This document shows, piece after piece, positions 7,105 through 13,757 of a stretch of 14,333 bases of DNA (positions are counted from its first letter, which is position 1; the number at the start of each line of letters is the position of its first letter). Source of the stretch: Acetobacteraceae bacterium. Its GTDB lineage: Bacteria > Pseudomonadota > Alphaproteobacteria > Acetobacterales > Acetobacteraceae. The DNA is taken from positions 1 through 14,333 of the forward strand of contig JADGHI010000041.1 in NCBI GenBank assembly GCA_019689515.1, in the 5' to 3' direction. Position numbers and translations under genes: made by a program. The notes under the pieces were generated by a model. The model worked only from the letters and a program-made list of their open reading frames with translations, was not told the origin of the DNA and searched no databases.

Positions 7105-8318
7105 CCGACGCCGAGCAGCTCGGTCACGTGCTCGGCGATCATGCGTTCCTCGTCTGTCGGGATCACCAGCACGCGGGTCCTTGCGCCGGAGGCCGAGATC
7201 TCCCGCGCATGCGCCGCGTTGCGCGCGGGGTCGAGCACGATACCGAGGAATTCCAGCCCCTCGCAGATCCGCGCGCGCAGCCCGGCGGCGTTCTCGCCGA
7301 TGCCGGCGGTGAAGACCAGCGCATCCAGCCCGCCGAGCACCGCCGCCAGCGCGCCGATCTCGCGCCGTGTGCGCCAGCAGAAATAGGACAGCGCCTGCGC
7401 CGCCTCCGGCCGGTCGCTCGCCTCCAGGACGCGCACGTCCTGGCTCAGCCTGGACATGCCCTTCAGGCCGCTGTCGTGGTAGAGCAGATGCGCGAGCCGC
7501 GCCGTATCCCAGCCCTCCGCCTCGATCAGATGGAGCAGCACGCCAGGGTCTATCTGCCCGCAGCGCGTGCCCATCGGCAGGCCGTCCAGCGCGGTGAAGC
7601 CCATCGTGCTGTCCACGCTGCGCCCGGCGTGGATGGCGCAGAGGCTCGCGCCGTTGCCAAGATGCGCCACCACCAGACGCCCCTGGCCGAGCGCGGGATC
7701 CTCGCGGGCGATGCGCCGGGCGATGTATTCGTAGGACAGGCCGTGGAAGCCGTAGCGGCGGATGCCGCGGGCGTGGAACTCCGGCGGCAGCGCGAATGTG
7801 TCGGCCTCCCAGGAGTGGCTGCGGTGGAAGGCCGTGTCGAAGCAGGCGACCTGCGGCACGTCGGAGAAGCGCGCCGCCGCCGCCTCGATGCCCGCGAGGT
7901 TGTGCGGCTGATGGAGCGGCGCCAGCGGCGCCAGGCTCCGCAGCCGCGCGAGCACCGCCGCGTCCGCCACGACGGGCGCCGCGAAATCGGGACCGCCATG
8001 CACGACGCGGTGGCCCACCGCCACGATCGGGAGCCGCGGCGCGGGAAGTCCGTCCAGCCAGGCGACGATGACGCCGAGCGCGGCTGCATGGTCCACCGGC
8101 GCGCCGCCCTCCCCGTCTTCCGCCGACCAGCGCCGGTCGGCAAGCAATGCACCGTCAGCGCCCCGCGCGGTGAAACACGGCGCGGCGGCGCCGATGCCCT
8201 CGACCTGGCCGACGAGGCGCGAGATTGGATCACCGGCGGCCGCTACCTCGAACAACTCGAACTTGATCGAGGACGATCCAGCATTCAGCACCAGGACCGC
8301 ATCGCCCGCCCGGATCAC
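7101..8318 (-). CDS. ackA: Acetate kinase
   Basis: The enzyme makes acetyl phosphate from acetate and ATP (reversible), in the cytoplasm. With the chosen start it has 405 residues, the family norm. Conserved blocks are VLVLNAGSSSIKF (8-20, N12), GHRVVHGG (102-109, R104), LAPLHQPHN (132-140, H137), CFDTAFH (159-165, D161), RRYGFHGLSY (187-196, H192), VAHLGNGAS (217-225, H219), GLPMGTRCG (246-254, R252), VFTAGIGENA (335-344) and IPTDEERMI (386-394, metal-binding Glu). All catalytic positions are present. The start is probably GTG at 8318: GGAGGG lies 9 nt before it, and E. coli-type AckA begins just ahead of this VLVLN block. The frame extends to another GTG at 8357 that lacks a ribosome site. 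No phosphotransacetylase or phosphoketolase is in the window, so its pathway partner is elsewhere. The gene is convergent with the hydrolase; both TAG stops lie in one CTAG. Confidence 0.95.
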   Translation of the reverse strand: MIRAGDAVLVLNAGSSSIKFELFEVAAAGDPISRLVGQVEGIGAAAPCFTARGADGALLADRRWSAEDGEGGAPVDHAAALGVIVAWLDGLPAPRLPIVAVGHRVVHGGPDFAAPVVADAAVLARLRSLAPLAPLHQPHNLAGIEAAAARFSDVPQVACFDTAFHRSHSWEADTFALPPEFHARGIRRYGFHGLSYEYIARRIAREDPALGQGRLVVAHLGNGASLCAIHAGRSVDSTMGFTALDGLPMGTRCGQIDPGVLLHLIEAEGWDTARLAHLLYHDSGLKGMSRLSQDVRVLEASDRPEAAQALSYFCWRTRREIGALAAVLGGLDALVFTAGIGENAAGLRARICEGLEFLGIVLDPARNAAHAREISASGARTRVLVIPTDEERMIAEHVTELLGVG

Positions 8319-8449
8319 GCCACGCAACCCTCCGCTCCTCGCCGGCCTTGATGACACCGGCGGCGCGGGCCAGTCTACCGGGGCGCGCGCGTCCTTTCTT
8401 GCGACAGGTCAAGCCGGAACGGCCATGCCGTCGCTGCGCCGGTCAGCCC

Positions 8450-8539
8450 TCAAGCCTTCTCATAGTCCTCCGTGCCCGGCCAGGGCTTGTCAGCGACGTC
8501 GAAGACCATGCCCTCATAGCCGCGGAACTTGTCGGGGTG
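8450..8539 (-). pseudogene. Probable 3' remnant of an unrecognised gene
   Basis: On the minus strand about 29 codons ending at TGA (8450-8452) read HPDKFRGYEG, then MVFDVADKPW, then PGTEDYEKA. Composition and codon choice look coding: third positions are mostly G or C, and residues are mixed charged, aromatic and Gly rather than Arg/Ala/Pro-rich. Upstream the frame continues to an alternative start near 8656, but that part (PIRRAESASPLDSPGPQP...) has the composition of non-coding GC-rich DNA. No ribosome site precedes the internal ATG at 8509. I read it as the surviving C-terminus of a gene whose front was deleted. The family is not recognised. A genuine very short gene, or chance, cannot be excluded. 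Confidence 0.35.
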
Positions 8540-8676
8540 CGAGCAGGGCAGGCGCGAGGGTCCCGCGCCGCATGGCCGGCGCTTCCGGGCTCCATCGCGG
8601 GGTTGCGGCCCGGGACTGTCAAGCGGAGAGGCCGACTCTGCGCGGCGGATGGGCACAGGGCGCAGCGGAACCCTGC

Positions 8677-8705
8677 TTTACCGTGCTGCGCGCCCTGGCT
8701 AGCAT
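8677..8705 (+). promoter_or_regulatory. Candidate promoter for the acyl-CoA dehydrogenase/CoA-transferase pair
   Basis: TTTACC (8677-8682) and TAGCAT (8700-8705) are separated by exactly 17 nt. Each matches the sigma-70 consensus at 4 of 6 positions. It lies about 107 nt before the acyl-CoA dehydrogenase ATG, in a locally less GC-rich spot. This is a pattern match by eye only. Confidence 0.3.
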
Positions 8706-8811
8706 TCGCGCCATTGCTTGCGGAACTGGCGCCGGCCGCGGCGCTCCGGCCGGGAGCCGTCACGGCCACCCGACCGTCCATCCGGCCGGACATCCTTGGA
8801 ACGGAACTCGA

Positions 8812-9999
8812 ATGAGCACGATCAACGAGCCCGGCGTGGGCACGGACCTCGCCGAAGAGCACCGCATGGTCCGGGACCTGGTGGTCCGGTTCGTCGAGCG
8901 CGACCTGATGCCGCTCGAGCCCGCCGTGCTGGCGCGCGAGGCGAAGGGCGAGCGCTACGCGCTGACGCCGGAGGAAGAGGCGCCGCTGCTCGCCAAGTGC
9001 AAGGAGCTCGGCCTCTGGGGCCTCGACGTGCCGGAGGAGTTCGGCGGCGCCGACCTGCCGCTGCCCGCGCTGATGGCGATCGAGGAGGAGATGGGCCGCA
9101 CCATCACGCCCTTCATCTTCCCGCCCGACAGCCCGAACCTGCACATGCTGCTCGCCGTGGCGAACGAGGAGCAGCGCGAGAAGTACCTCCGCCCCTACGC
9201 CACCGGCGAGGCACGCTCCTGCATCGCCATCTCCGAGCCCGGCGCCGGCGGCGACCCGGCGGGGATGACGACGCGCGCGGTGAAGGACGGCTCCGACTGG
9301 GTCATCAACGGGCGCAAGATCTGGGTCAGCGGCGTGCCGCGCGCCGATTTCGTCATCGTCATGGCCCGCACCGGCGAAGGCAAGCGCGAGGAGGGCGTGA
9401 CCGCCTTCATCGTCGAACGCGGCCAGCCCGGCTTCATCATCGAGCGCGAGATCCCGATGATCGGCGGCCGGCGCACCTACGAGCTGGTCTTCGAGAACTG
9501 CCGCGTGCCCGAGAGCCGCGTGCTCGGCGAGCTGGGCAAGGGCTACGCCCCGATGCAGCTCCGCCTCAACGTCCGCCGGCTGCAGATGGGGGCGCGCTGC
9601 ATCGGCATCGCCCGCCGTGCGCTCGCCATGATGTGCGAGCACGCGAAGCAGCGCGTCACCTTCGGCGTGAAGCTCGCCGACCGCCAGGCGATCCAATGGT
9701 GGATCGCGGACGCGGCGACGCGCATCCACATCTGCCGCCTGATGGTGCGCGACGCCGCCGCCAAGCTCGGCGCCGGCGCCGACGTGCGCAACGAAGCCTC
9801 GATGATCAAGGTGTTCGGCACCGAGATGGCGCAGAGCGTGGTGGACAACGCCATGCAGTGCTTCGGCGCGATGGGCATGACGAAGGAACTGCCGCTGCAG
9901 CTCTTCGCCCAGCAGGTGCGCGTGATGCGGATCTACGAGGGGCCGTCCGAGGTGCACCGCATGGCGATCGCCCGGCGCGTGCTGAAGGCGCATGGCTGA
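8812..9999 (+). CDS. Acyl-CoA dehydrogenase family protein
   Basis: This 395-residue flavoprotein is of normal acyl-CoA dehydrogenase length and should introduce an alpha-beta double bond into an acyl-CoA, passing electrons to ETF. Landmarks are the N-terminal helical domain, then LGLWGLDVPEEFGGADL (66-82), FAD/substrate motif CIAISEPGAGGDP (137-149), WVINGRKIWVSG (163-174), RVTFGVKLADRQAIQWWIAD (281-300), CFGAMGMTKELPL (350-362) and RIYEGPSEVHRMAIAR (373-388). E377 in YEGPSE occupies the place of the usual catalytic Glu. The first signature has SEPGAGGD instead of the more common TEP-x-AGSD. The start is the ATG at 8812, with GGAACGGAA just upstream; the frame is open much further back but with non-coding composition. 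It overlaps the following CoA-transferase by 8 nt, so the two are co-translated. Chain length and substrate cannot be inferred from sequence. Confidence 0.95.
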   Translation: MSTINEPGVGTDLAEEHRMVRDLVVRFVERDLMPLEPAVLAREAKGERYALTPEEEAPLLAKCKELGLWGLDVPEEFGGADLPLPALMAIEEEMGRTITPFIFPPDSPNLHMLLAVANEEQREKYLRPYATGEARSCIAISEPGAGGDPAGMTTRAVKDGSDWVINGRKIWVSGVPRADFVIVMARTGEGKREEGVTAFIVERGQPGFIIEREIPMIGGRRTYELVFENCRVPESRVLGELGKGYAPMQLRLNVRRLQMGARCIGIARRALAMMCEHAKQRVTFGVKLADRQAIQWWIADAATRIHICRLMVRDAAAKLGAGADVRNEASMIKVFGTEMAQSVVDNAMQCFGAMGMTKELPLQLFAQQVRVMRIYEGPSEVHRMAIARRVLKAHG

Positions 10000-11242
10000 G
10001 GCGGTGGCGGCGAGCGCGGGCGGGCCTGCCGAGGGCCCGCTCGCCGGCATCCGGGTGGTGGACCTCACCTCCGTCGTGCTCGGTCCGCTGGCGACGCAGA
10101 TCCTCGGCGACTATGGCGCCGACGTGATCAAGGTCGAGGCGCCGCAGGGCGGCGACATCATCCGCAGCAACGGCGTGTCGCTGAACCGCGGCATGGGCTC
10201 GATCTACCTCGCGCTCAACCGCAACAAGCGCTCCCTCGCGCTCGATCTGAAGCAGCCGGAGGGGGCGGCGGTGCTGCGCCGGCTGATCGAGACGGCGGAC
10301 GTGCTGGTGCACAACATGCGCCCCAAGGCGATCGCCCGGCTCGGCTTCGCCTACGAGGCCTGCGCCGCGATCAACCCGCGCCTGATCTACTGCGCCGCGA
10401 CCGGCTACGGGGAGGACGGCCCCTACGCCGGGCGGCCGGCCTTCGATGACGTGATCCAGGCCGGCTGCGGCCTCGCCGCGCTGATCAGCGAGGGGCGCGA
10501 GCGGCCGGACTACGTGCCGAGCCTCATCGCCGACAAGACCACCGGCATGGCGGTGGTCAACGCCGTGCTCGCGGCCCTGTTCTACCGGGAGCGCTCCGGC
10601 CGCGGGCAGTATGTCGAGGTGCCGATGCTCGAGACCATGACCGCCTTCGTGCTCGCCGAGCACATGGGCGGCCTGACCTTCGAGCCTGCCCCGGCGCCGG
10701 CCGGCTACAAGCGCATCACTTCCGGTGGGCGGCGGCCGATGCCGACGGCGGACGGCTTCATCGCGCTGCTGCCCTATACGGCGGACCATTGGCTCTCCTT
10801 CTTCCGCGCCGTCGGACGCGAGGACGTGGCGGAGCGCCTCGGCGTCGCCGACCGGCACTCACGCAACGCCAACATCCAGGAGATCTACCGCGAGCTCGCC
10901 GCCATCACGGTGCAGCGCCGCTCCGCGGAATGGCTCGCGCTGTGCGAGGAGCTGGACATACCGGCGACCGCCATCTCCGCGCTCGACGACCTGCCGGAAC
11001 ACCCGCACCTGAAGGCGGTCGGCATGTTCGAGCGATCGGTGCACCCGAGCGAGGGGCCGATCCGCCAGCTCCGCCCACCGACCCGCTTCCGGGAGACGCC
11101 GGTGCGCATCCGCCTCCCCGCGCCGCGCCTCGGTGAGCACACCGCGCCGATCTTGCGCGAACTGGGCTACGCCGAGGACGAAATCACCCGCCTCGCCACC
11201 AGCGGCGTGGTGCGCCAGGCGGAGCCACCGCCGGGCGGGTGA
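9992..11242 (+). CDS. CaiB/BaiF (family III) CoA-transferase
   Basis: This 416-residue protein is the second CoA-transferase of this family in the window and is clearly diverged from the one at 4715. The N-terminal block LAGIRVVDLTSVVLGPLAT (17-35) leads into GADVIKVEAPQGGDIIR (42-58), then NRNKRSLALDLKQPEG (76-91), CAATGYGEDGPYAGRP (134-149) and a likely catalytic Asp, D181, in SLIADKTTGMA. The second domain carries GQYVEVPMLETM and the C-terminal LGEHTAPILRELGY, both typical. Its ATG lies inside the last codons of the acyl-CoA dehydrogenase (8-nt overlap), with GAAGG just ahead. Pairing with an acyl-CoA dehydrogenase suggests activation of an acid to its CoA ester followed by desaturation. 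About 20 residues after the conserved C-terminus (TSGVVRQAEPPPGG) look like an unconserved tail. Confidence 0.93.
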   Translation: MAEAVAASAGGPAEGPLAGIRVVDLTSVVLGPLATQILGDYGADVIKVEAPQGGDIIRSNGVSLNRGMGSIYLALNRNKRSLALDLKQPEGAAVLRRLIETADVLVHNMRPKAIARLGFAYEACAAINPRLIYCAATGYGEDGPYAGRPAFDDVIQAGCGLAALISEGRERPDYVPSLIADKTTGMAVVNAVLAALFYRERSGRGQYVEVPMLETMTAFVLAEHMGGLTFEPAPAPAGYKRITSGGRRPMPTADGFIALLPYTADHWLSFFRAVGREDVAERLGVADRHSRNANIQEIYRELAAITVQRRSAEWLALCEELDIPATAISALDDLPEHPHLKAVGMFERSVHPSEGPIRQLRPPTRFRETPVRIRLPAPRLGEHTAPILRELGYAEDEITRLATSGVVRQAEPPPGG

Positions 11243-11252
11243 ACGATGCGAA

Positions 11253-11285
11253 GCGGCGGCGGGCGCGTGGTATGGCCGCCGCCGC
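11253..11285. terminator. Hairpin between convergent genes, possible bidirectional terminator
   Basis: Perfect 10-bp arms, GCGGCGGCGG at 11253-11262 and CCGCCGCCGC at 11276-11285, surround a 13-nt loop. It sits 10 nt after the stop of the CoA-transferase and 12 nt past the end of the convergent 36-residue gene, the right place for a shared terminator. No T-run follows on either strand, so the call rests on position and stem strength. Confidence 0.4.
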
Positions 11286-11297
11286 CGCACGCGCGCT

Positions 11298-11408
11298 TCA
11301 GATCTTCAGTCCGTAGCCAAGCGCAAGAACCAGGAAAACGCATACGGCGATGAAAAGCCCGATCCAGGGAAGATCGGGGCCGCGCTGGCTCTCGGAGCCT
11401 TCTGCCAT
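11298..11408 (-). CDS. Small single-pass membrane protein, 36 residues, unrecognised
   Basis: The ATG at 11408 opens a 36-codon frame ending in TGA at 11298-11300. The protein has a short polar start (MAEGSESQRGPDLP), one hydrophobic span of about 18 residues from WIGLFIAV through VFLVLALGY, and a short LKI tail. It is therefore predicted as a one-span inner-membrane microprotein; the orientation is uncertain. Support for a real gene is strong for its size: AGGGAGGAG precedes the ATG with a 7-nt spacer, and the hydrophobic span is uninterrupted. Its codons (GTA, CTT, GTT, GCA) are less GC-biased than those of the neighbours, as seen for small genes. It is convergent with the CoA-transferase and divergent from the amidase. 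I do not recognise a family. Possible roles include a subunit or regulator of a larger membrane complex, but nothing in the sequence shows which. Confidence 0.72.
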   Translation of the reverse strand: MAEGSESQRGPDLPWIGLFIAVCVFLVLALGYGLKI

Positions 11409-11415
11409 TGTGTTA

Positions 11416-11424
11416 CTCCTCCCT
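11416..11424 (-). promoter_or_regulatory. Near-consensus ribosome binding site of the 36-residue gene
   Basis: The minus strand reads AGGGAGGAG here, 7 nt before the ATG at 11408. It is the main evidence that the short frame is translated. Confidence 0.75.
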
Positions 11425-11431
11425 ATCTCGC

Positions 11432-11452
11432 ACCGCCCTCTGCGGGGGCGGT
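11432..11452 (-). promoter_or_regulatory. Hairpin just upstream of the 36-residue gene's ribosome site
   Basis: ACCGCCC (11432-11438) and GGGCGGT (11446-11452) form a perfect 7-bp stem with a 7-nt loop. On the minus strand it ends 7 nt before the Shine-Dalgarno, so it could be a 5'-UTR structure, or an operator if transcription begins further downstream. No function is shown. Confidence 0.3.
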
Positions 11453-11596
11453 TGCGGCCTTTCCGGCGGTTCCAGGGTCAAGAAGACCGCGGGAAATTGC
11501 AATGCCGATGTGAGGGCGCCGCGGCGGCCGTTGGTCACCGCGCCGCCGGTCCATCCGGGGGATGAGCCGGGAGGTGGCTTCCGGCCGTCGCCCTGA

Positions 11597-11620
11597 CGGG
11601 CGAAGCTGCCTCTTCGCCCG
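11597..11620. promoter_or_regulatory. Perfect 9-bp hairpin in the amidase leader
   Basis: CGGGCGAAG (11597-11605) and CTTCGCCCG (11612-11620) are exact reverse complements around the 6-nt loop CTGCCT. It lies 41 nt before the amidase ATG. It could be an attenuator or terminator-like stem, a regulator-binding palindrome, or the tail of a short leader transcript. There is no T-run. This is the most regular inverted repeat I found in the window. Confidence 0.4.
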
Positions 11621-11661
11621 GCGGCCCCTGGTTCACCCCGCCGGGCCGGAGGGCGAGGCGC

Positions 11662-13104
11662 ATGACACATTTGGATGACCCGGCGCTCTGGCAGCGGGAC
11701 GCGACCGCCCTCTCCGCGCTGATCGGGCGCGGCGCGCTCTCGCCGGAGACGCTGCTCGAACACCTCCTCGACCGCATCGCGCGGCTGGAACCCCACCTCA
11801 ACGCCTTCGCCCACCTGGATGCCGAGGGCGCGCGCGCCGCGGCGGCGGAGGCAGGGCGGCGTGCGCGCGAGGGCCGTCGACTCGGCCCGCTCGACGGCAT
11901 CCCGGTCACGGTGAAGGACAACCTGTTCGTCCGGGGCATGCCGGCCCGCTGGGGCAGCCTGCTGTTCCGTGACTTCGCGCCGGATCAGGACGACATCTGC
12001 GTCGAGCGGCTGCGCGCGGCGGGCGCGGTCCTGCTTGGCAAGACCACGACGCCGGAATTCGCCCTCTCGGGCCGCACCGTAAGCCGGATCGGCGGCATCA
12101 CGCGCAACCCCTGGAATCCGGCGCTGACGCCGGGCGGTTCCTCGGGCGGCGCGGCGGCCTCGGTTGCCGCCGGGATGGCGCCGCTCGCGATCGGCACGGA
12201 TGCGGGCGGCTCGACGCGCCTGCCGGCGGGCTATACGGGCCTCTACGGGCTGCGGCCCTCCACCGGGCGGATCGCGCGCCGCCACGGCTTCCCGCCGATG
12301 GCGCTCGATTTCCAGGTGATCGGCCCGATGGCGCGCAGCCTGCGCGACCTTGAAATGCTCTACGGCGTGCTGGCCGGGCCGGATCCACGCGACCCCGCCT
12401 CGCTGCGCCTGCCGCCACCTGCCCTCACCGCGGAACCGGCGCGGCGCCTCCGCATCGGCTGGTTCGACGCGATCGGCGAGGAGGCGCCCGATCCGGAGGT
12501 AGCCGAGACCCTGCGCGAGGCGGTCGGCCTGCTGGCCAGCGCCGGCGGATGCACGGTGGAGGAGATCGCCCCGCCCTTCGACCTGGCCGCGCTGCGCGGA
12601 ATCTGGAGCACCCTGACTGCGGCCGGCGCGGCCCGCGTGGTGCGCCGCTTCGGCGACCGCTGGCAGGCCGAGGCGACCCCGTTCATCCTCGCCCTGGCGC
12701 AGCGCGGCCTCGCCCTCTCCGCCGCCGACCTGGTGGACGCGCTCGACCGGCTCGCCGCCTTCCGCGCGGAGGTGTCGGCGCGCGCCTGGGCGGAGCTGGA
12801 CGCGATCGTCACCCCCTGCGCGCCGGCGCCGGCCTGGCGCGCCGAGGAGGAGCACCCGGCACGGATCGGCGGGCGGCCGGGCAGCGCGCTGACCCAGGGC
12901 ATGTTCGGTGGCTGGGTGAACGCCATCGGCGCCGCGGCGCTCGCCCTGCCCGGGCGGCCGCATCCGGACGGACGGCCGATCGGCGTGCAGATCATTGCTC
13001 CCTGCGGCGGCGAGGCCGTGGTGTTCGAGATCGCGCGCCGGCTGGATCGCGCCGCCGCCGACCGGGAGCGCCGCTGGCCGGCCATGGCCTTCCTCGACGC
13101 CTGA
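11662..13104 (+). CDS. Amidase signature family amidohydrolase
   Basis: This 480-residue protein should hydrolyse a carboxamide (C-N bond) through a Ser-cisSer-Lys triad, in the cytoplasm because no signal peptide is seen. K85 lies in PVTVKDNLFV, the cis-Ser S160 in TPGGSSGGAAAS, and the nucleophile S184 in GTDAGGSTRLPAG. The S160-S184 spacing of 24 equals that of FAAH (S217-S241). The usual GTDTGGSIR is GTDAGGSTR here, a small change. C-terminal to the core are VTPCAPAPAW and GRPIGVQIIAP, both typical. The start is the ATG at 11662 after GGAGGGCGAGG. The family includes the GatA subunit, but no gatB or gatC is nearby, the GatA-specific context is missing, and it is best treated as a stand-alone amidase of unknown substrate. 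A 9-bp hairpin lies in its leader. It ends 98 nt before the NUDIX gene. Confidence 0.93.
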   Translation: MTHLDDPALWQRDATALSALIGRGALSPETLLEHLLDRIARLEPHLNAFAHLDAEGARAAAAEAGRRAREGRRLGPLDGIPVTVKDNLFVRGMPARWGSLLFRDFAPDQDDICVERLRAAGAVLLGKTTTPEFALSGRTVSRIGGITRNPWNPALTPGGSSGGAAASVAAGMAPLAIGTDAGGSTRLPAGYTGLYGLRPSTGRIARRHGFPPMALDFQVIGPMARSLRDLEMLYGVLAGPDPRDPASLRLPPPALTAEPARRLRIGWFDAIGEEAPDPEVAETLREAVGLLASAGGCTVEEIAPPFDLAALRGIWSTLTAAGAARVVRRFGDRWQAEATPFILALAQRGLALSAADLVDALDRLAAFRAEVSARAWAELDAIVTPCAPAPAWRAEEEHPARIGGRPGSALTQGMFGGWVNAIGAAALALPGRPHPDGRPIGVQIIAPCGGEAVVFEIARRLDRAAADRERRWPAMAFLDA

Positions 13105-13202
13105 CGGCGCGGCGGACGGGCCGCAGTCACGATCGGGTAACGATGGCCGGGCCGCGCGGCTCCCGCCTTGCCGGCGGCGTTTCCAGTCGGCAGGCTTCGT
13201 CC

Positions 13203-13757
13203 ATGTCTGCCAAGCCGCACTTCATCCGCCGCATCCCGGAAGGCGACGACCGCGAACGCCTGACCTGCGCCGATTGCGGCTTCATCGCCTACGAGAACCC
13301 CAAGGTGGTGGTCGGCAGCGTCGTCGCTGCCGAGGATGGGCGCGTGCTGCTCTGCCGCCGCGCGATCGAGCCGCGCGCCGGGTTCTGGACCCTGCCGGCA
13401 GGCTATCTCGAGATGGGCGAGACCGCGCCCGAGGGCGCGAAGCGCGAGGCCTGGGAGGAAGCCCAGGCGCGGATCGCGCTCGACGGCGTCCTTGCGGTGT
13501 ATTCGATCGCACGGATCGGCCAGGTCCAGGTGATCTTCCGCGCGCGCTTCGCGGAGCCGGGCTTCGCCCCGGGGCCCGAGAGCCTCGAGACGCGGCTTTT
13601 CGCTTGGGAGGAGATCCCATGGGAGCAGATCGCCTTCCCCTCCGTGCACTGGGCGCTGCGGGCCTGGCGCGCGGCGGCGACGGGGCCGCTGCCGGCGGCG
13701 GCGCTGAACCCGGACGAGTCGGCGGACATTCCGGCCTCCACGATGCCCGGCCTCTGA
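13203..13757 (+). CDS. NUDIX hydrolase with N-terminal zinc-ribbon half
   Basis: This 184-residue hydrolase probably cleaves a nucleoside-diphosphate-linked compound such as ADP-ribose, NADH or FAD. Residues 20-35 (RLTCADCGFIAYENPK) carry a C-x2-C pair like the zinc-ribbon lead-in of NudC-like enzymes, but only two Cys are seen. FWTLPAGYLEMGET (61-74) starts the Nudix box: G67, E73, R81, E82, E85 and E86 are all present, so metal binding should be intact. The Gly of the consensus R-E-U-x-E-E-x-G-U is Gln (EEAQARI), a deviation. VQVIFRARFAEPGF and EIPWEQIAFPSVHWAL complete the domain. The start is the ATG at 13203 from domain boundaries; the ribosome site is weak (GGCAGG). An in-frame ATG at 13143 would add 20 Gly/Ser/Arg residues. 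Its stop overlaps a possible CTG start of the next gene. Confidence 0.9.
   Translation: MSAKPHFIRRIPEGDDRERLTCADCGFIAYENPKVVVGSVVAAEDGRVLLCRRAIEPRAGFWTLPAGYLEMGETAPEGAKREAWEEAQARIALDGVLAVYSIARIGQVQVIFRARFAEPGFAPGPESLETRLFAWEEIPWEQIAFPSVHWALRAWRAAATGPLPAAALNPDESADIPASTMPGL

Larger units (their letters stand above)
8319..8811. other. 493-bp intergenic gap between acetate kinase and acyl-CoA dehydrogenase
   Basis: Both flanking genes are transcribed away from this gap, so it must hold their promoters. It contains a short coding-like remnant on the minus strand (8450-8539), a candidate plus-strand promoter (8677-8705), and a CCGGCC-rich stretch at about 8732-8793 with repeated CCGGCCGG-like units that could fold. 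I see no RNA gene, no mobile-element end, and no full-length gene on either strand. Confidence 0.6.

Noticed and set aside
8443..10068. A 541-codon minus-strand frame opposite the acyl-CoA dehydrogenase
   Set aside because: His/Arg/Ala-rich composition with no motif; the plus strand carries an unmistakable acyl-CoA dehydrogenase with all signatures.
13105..13202. Possible upstream start of the NUDIX gene at 13143
   Set aside because: The extra residues are Gly/Ser/Arg-rich and no better ribosome site precedes that ATG; the domain starts naturally at 13203.
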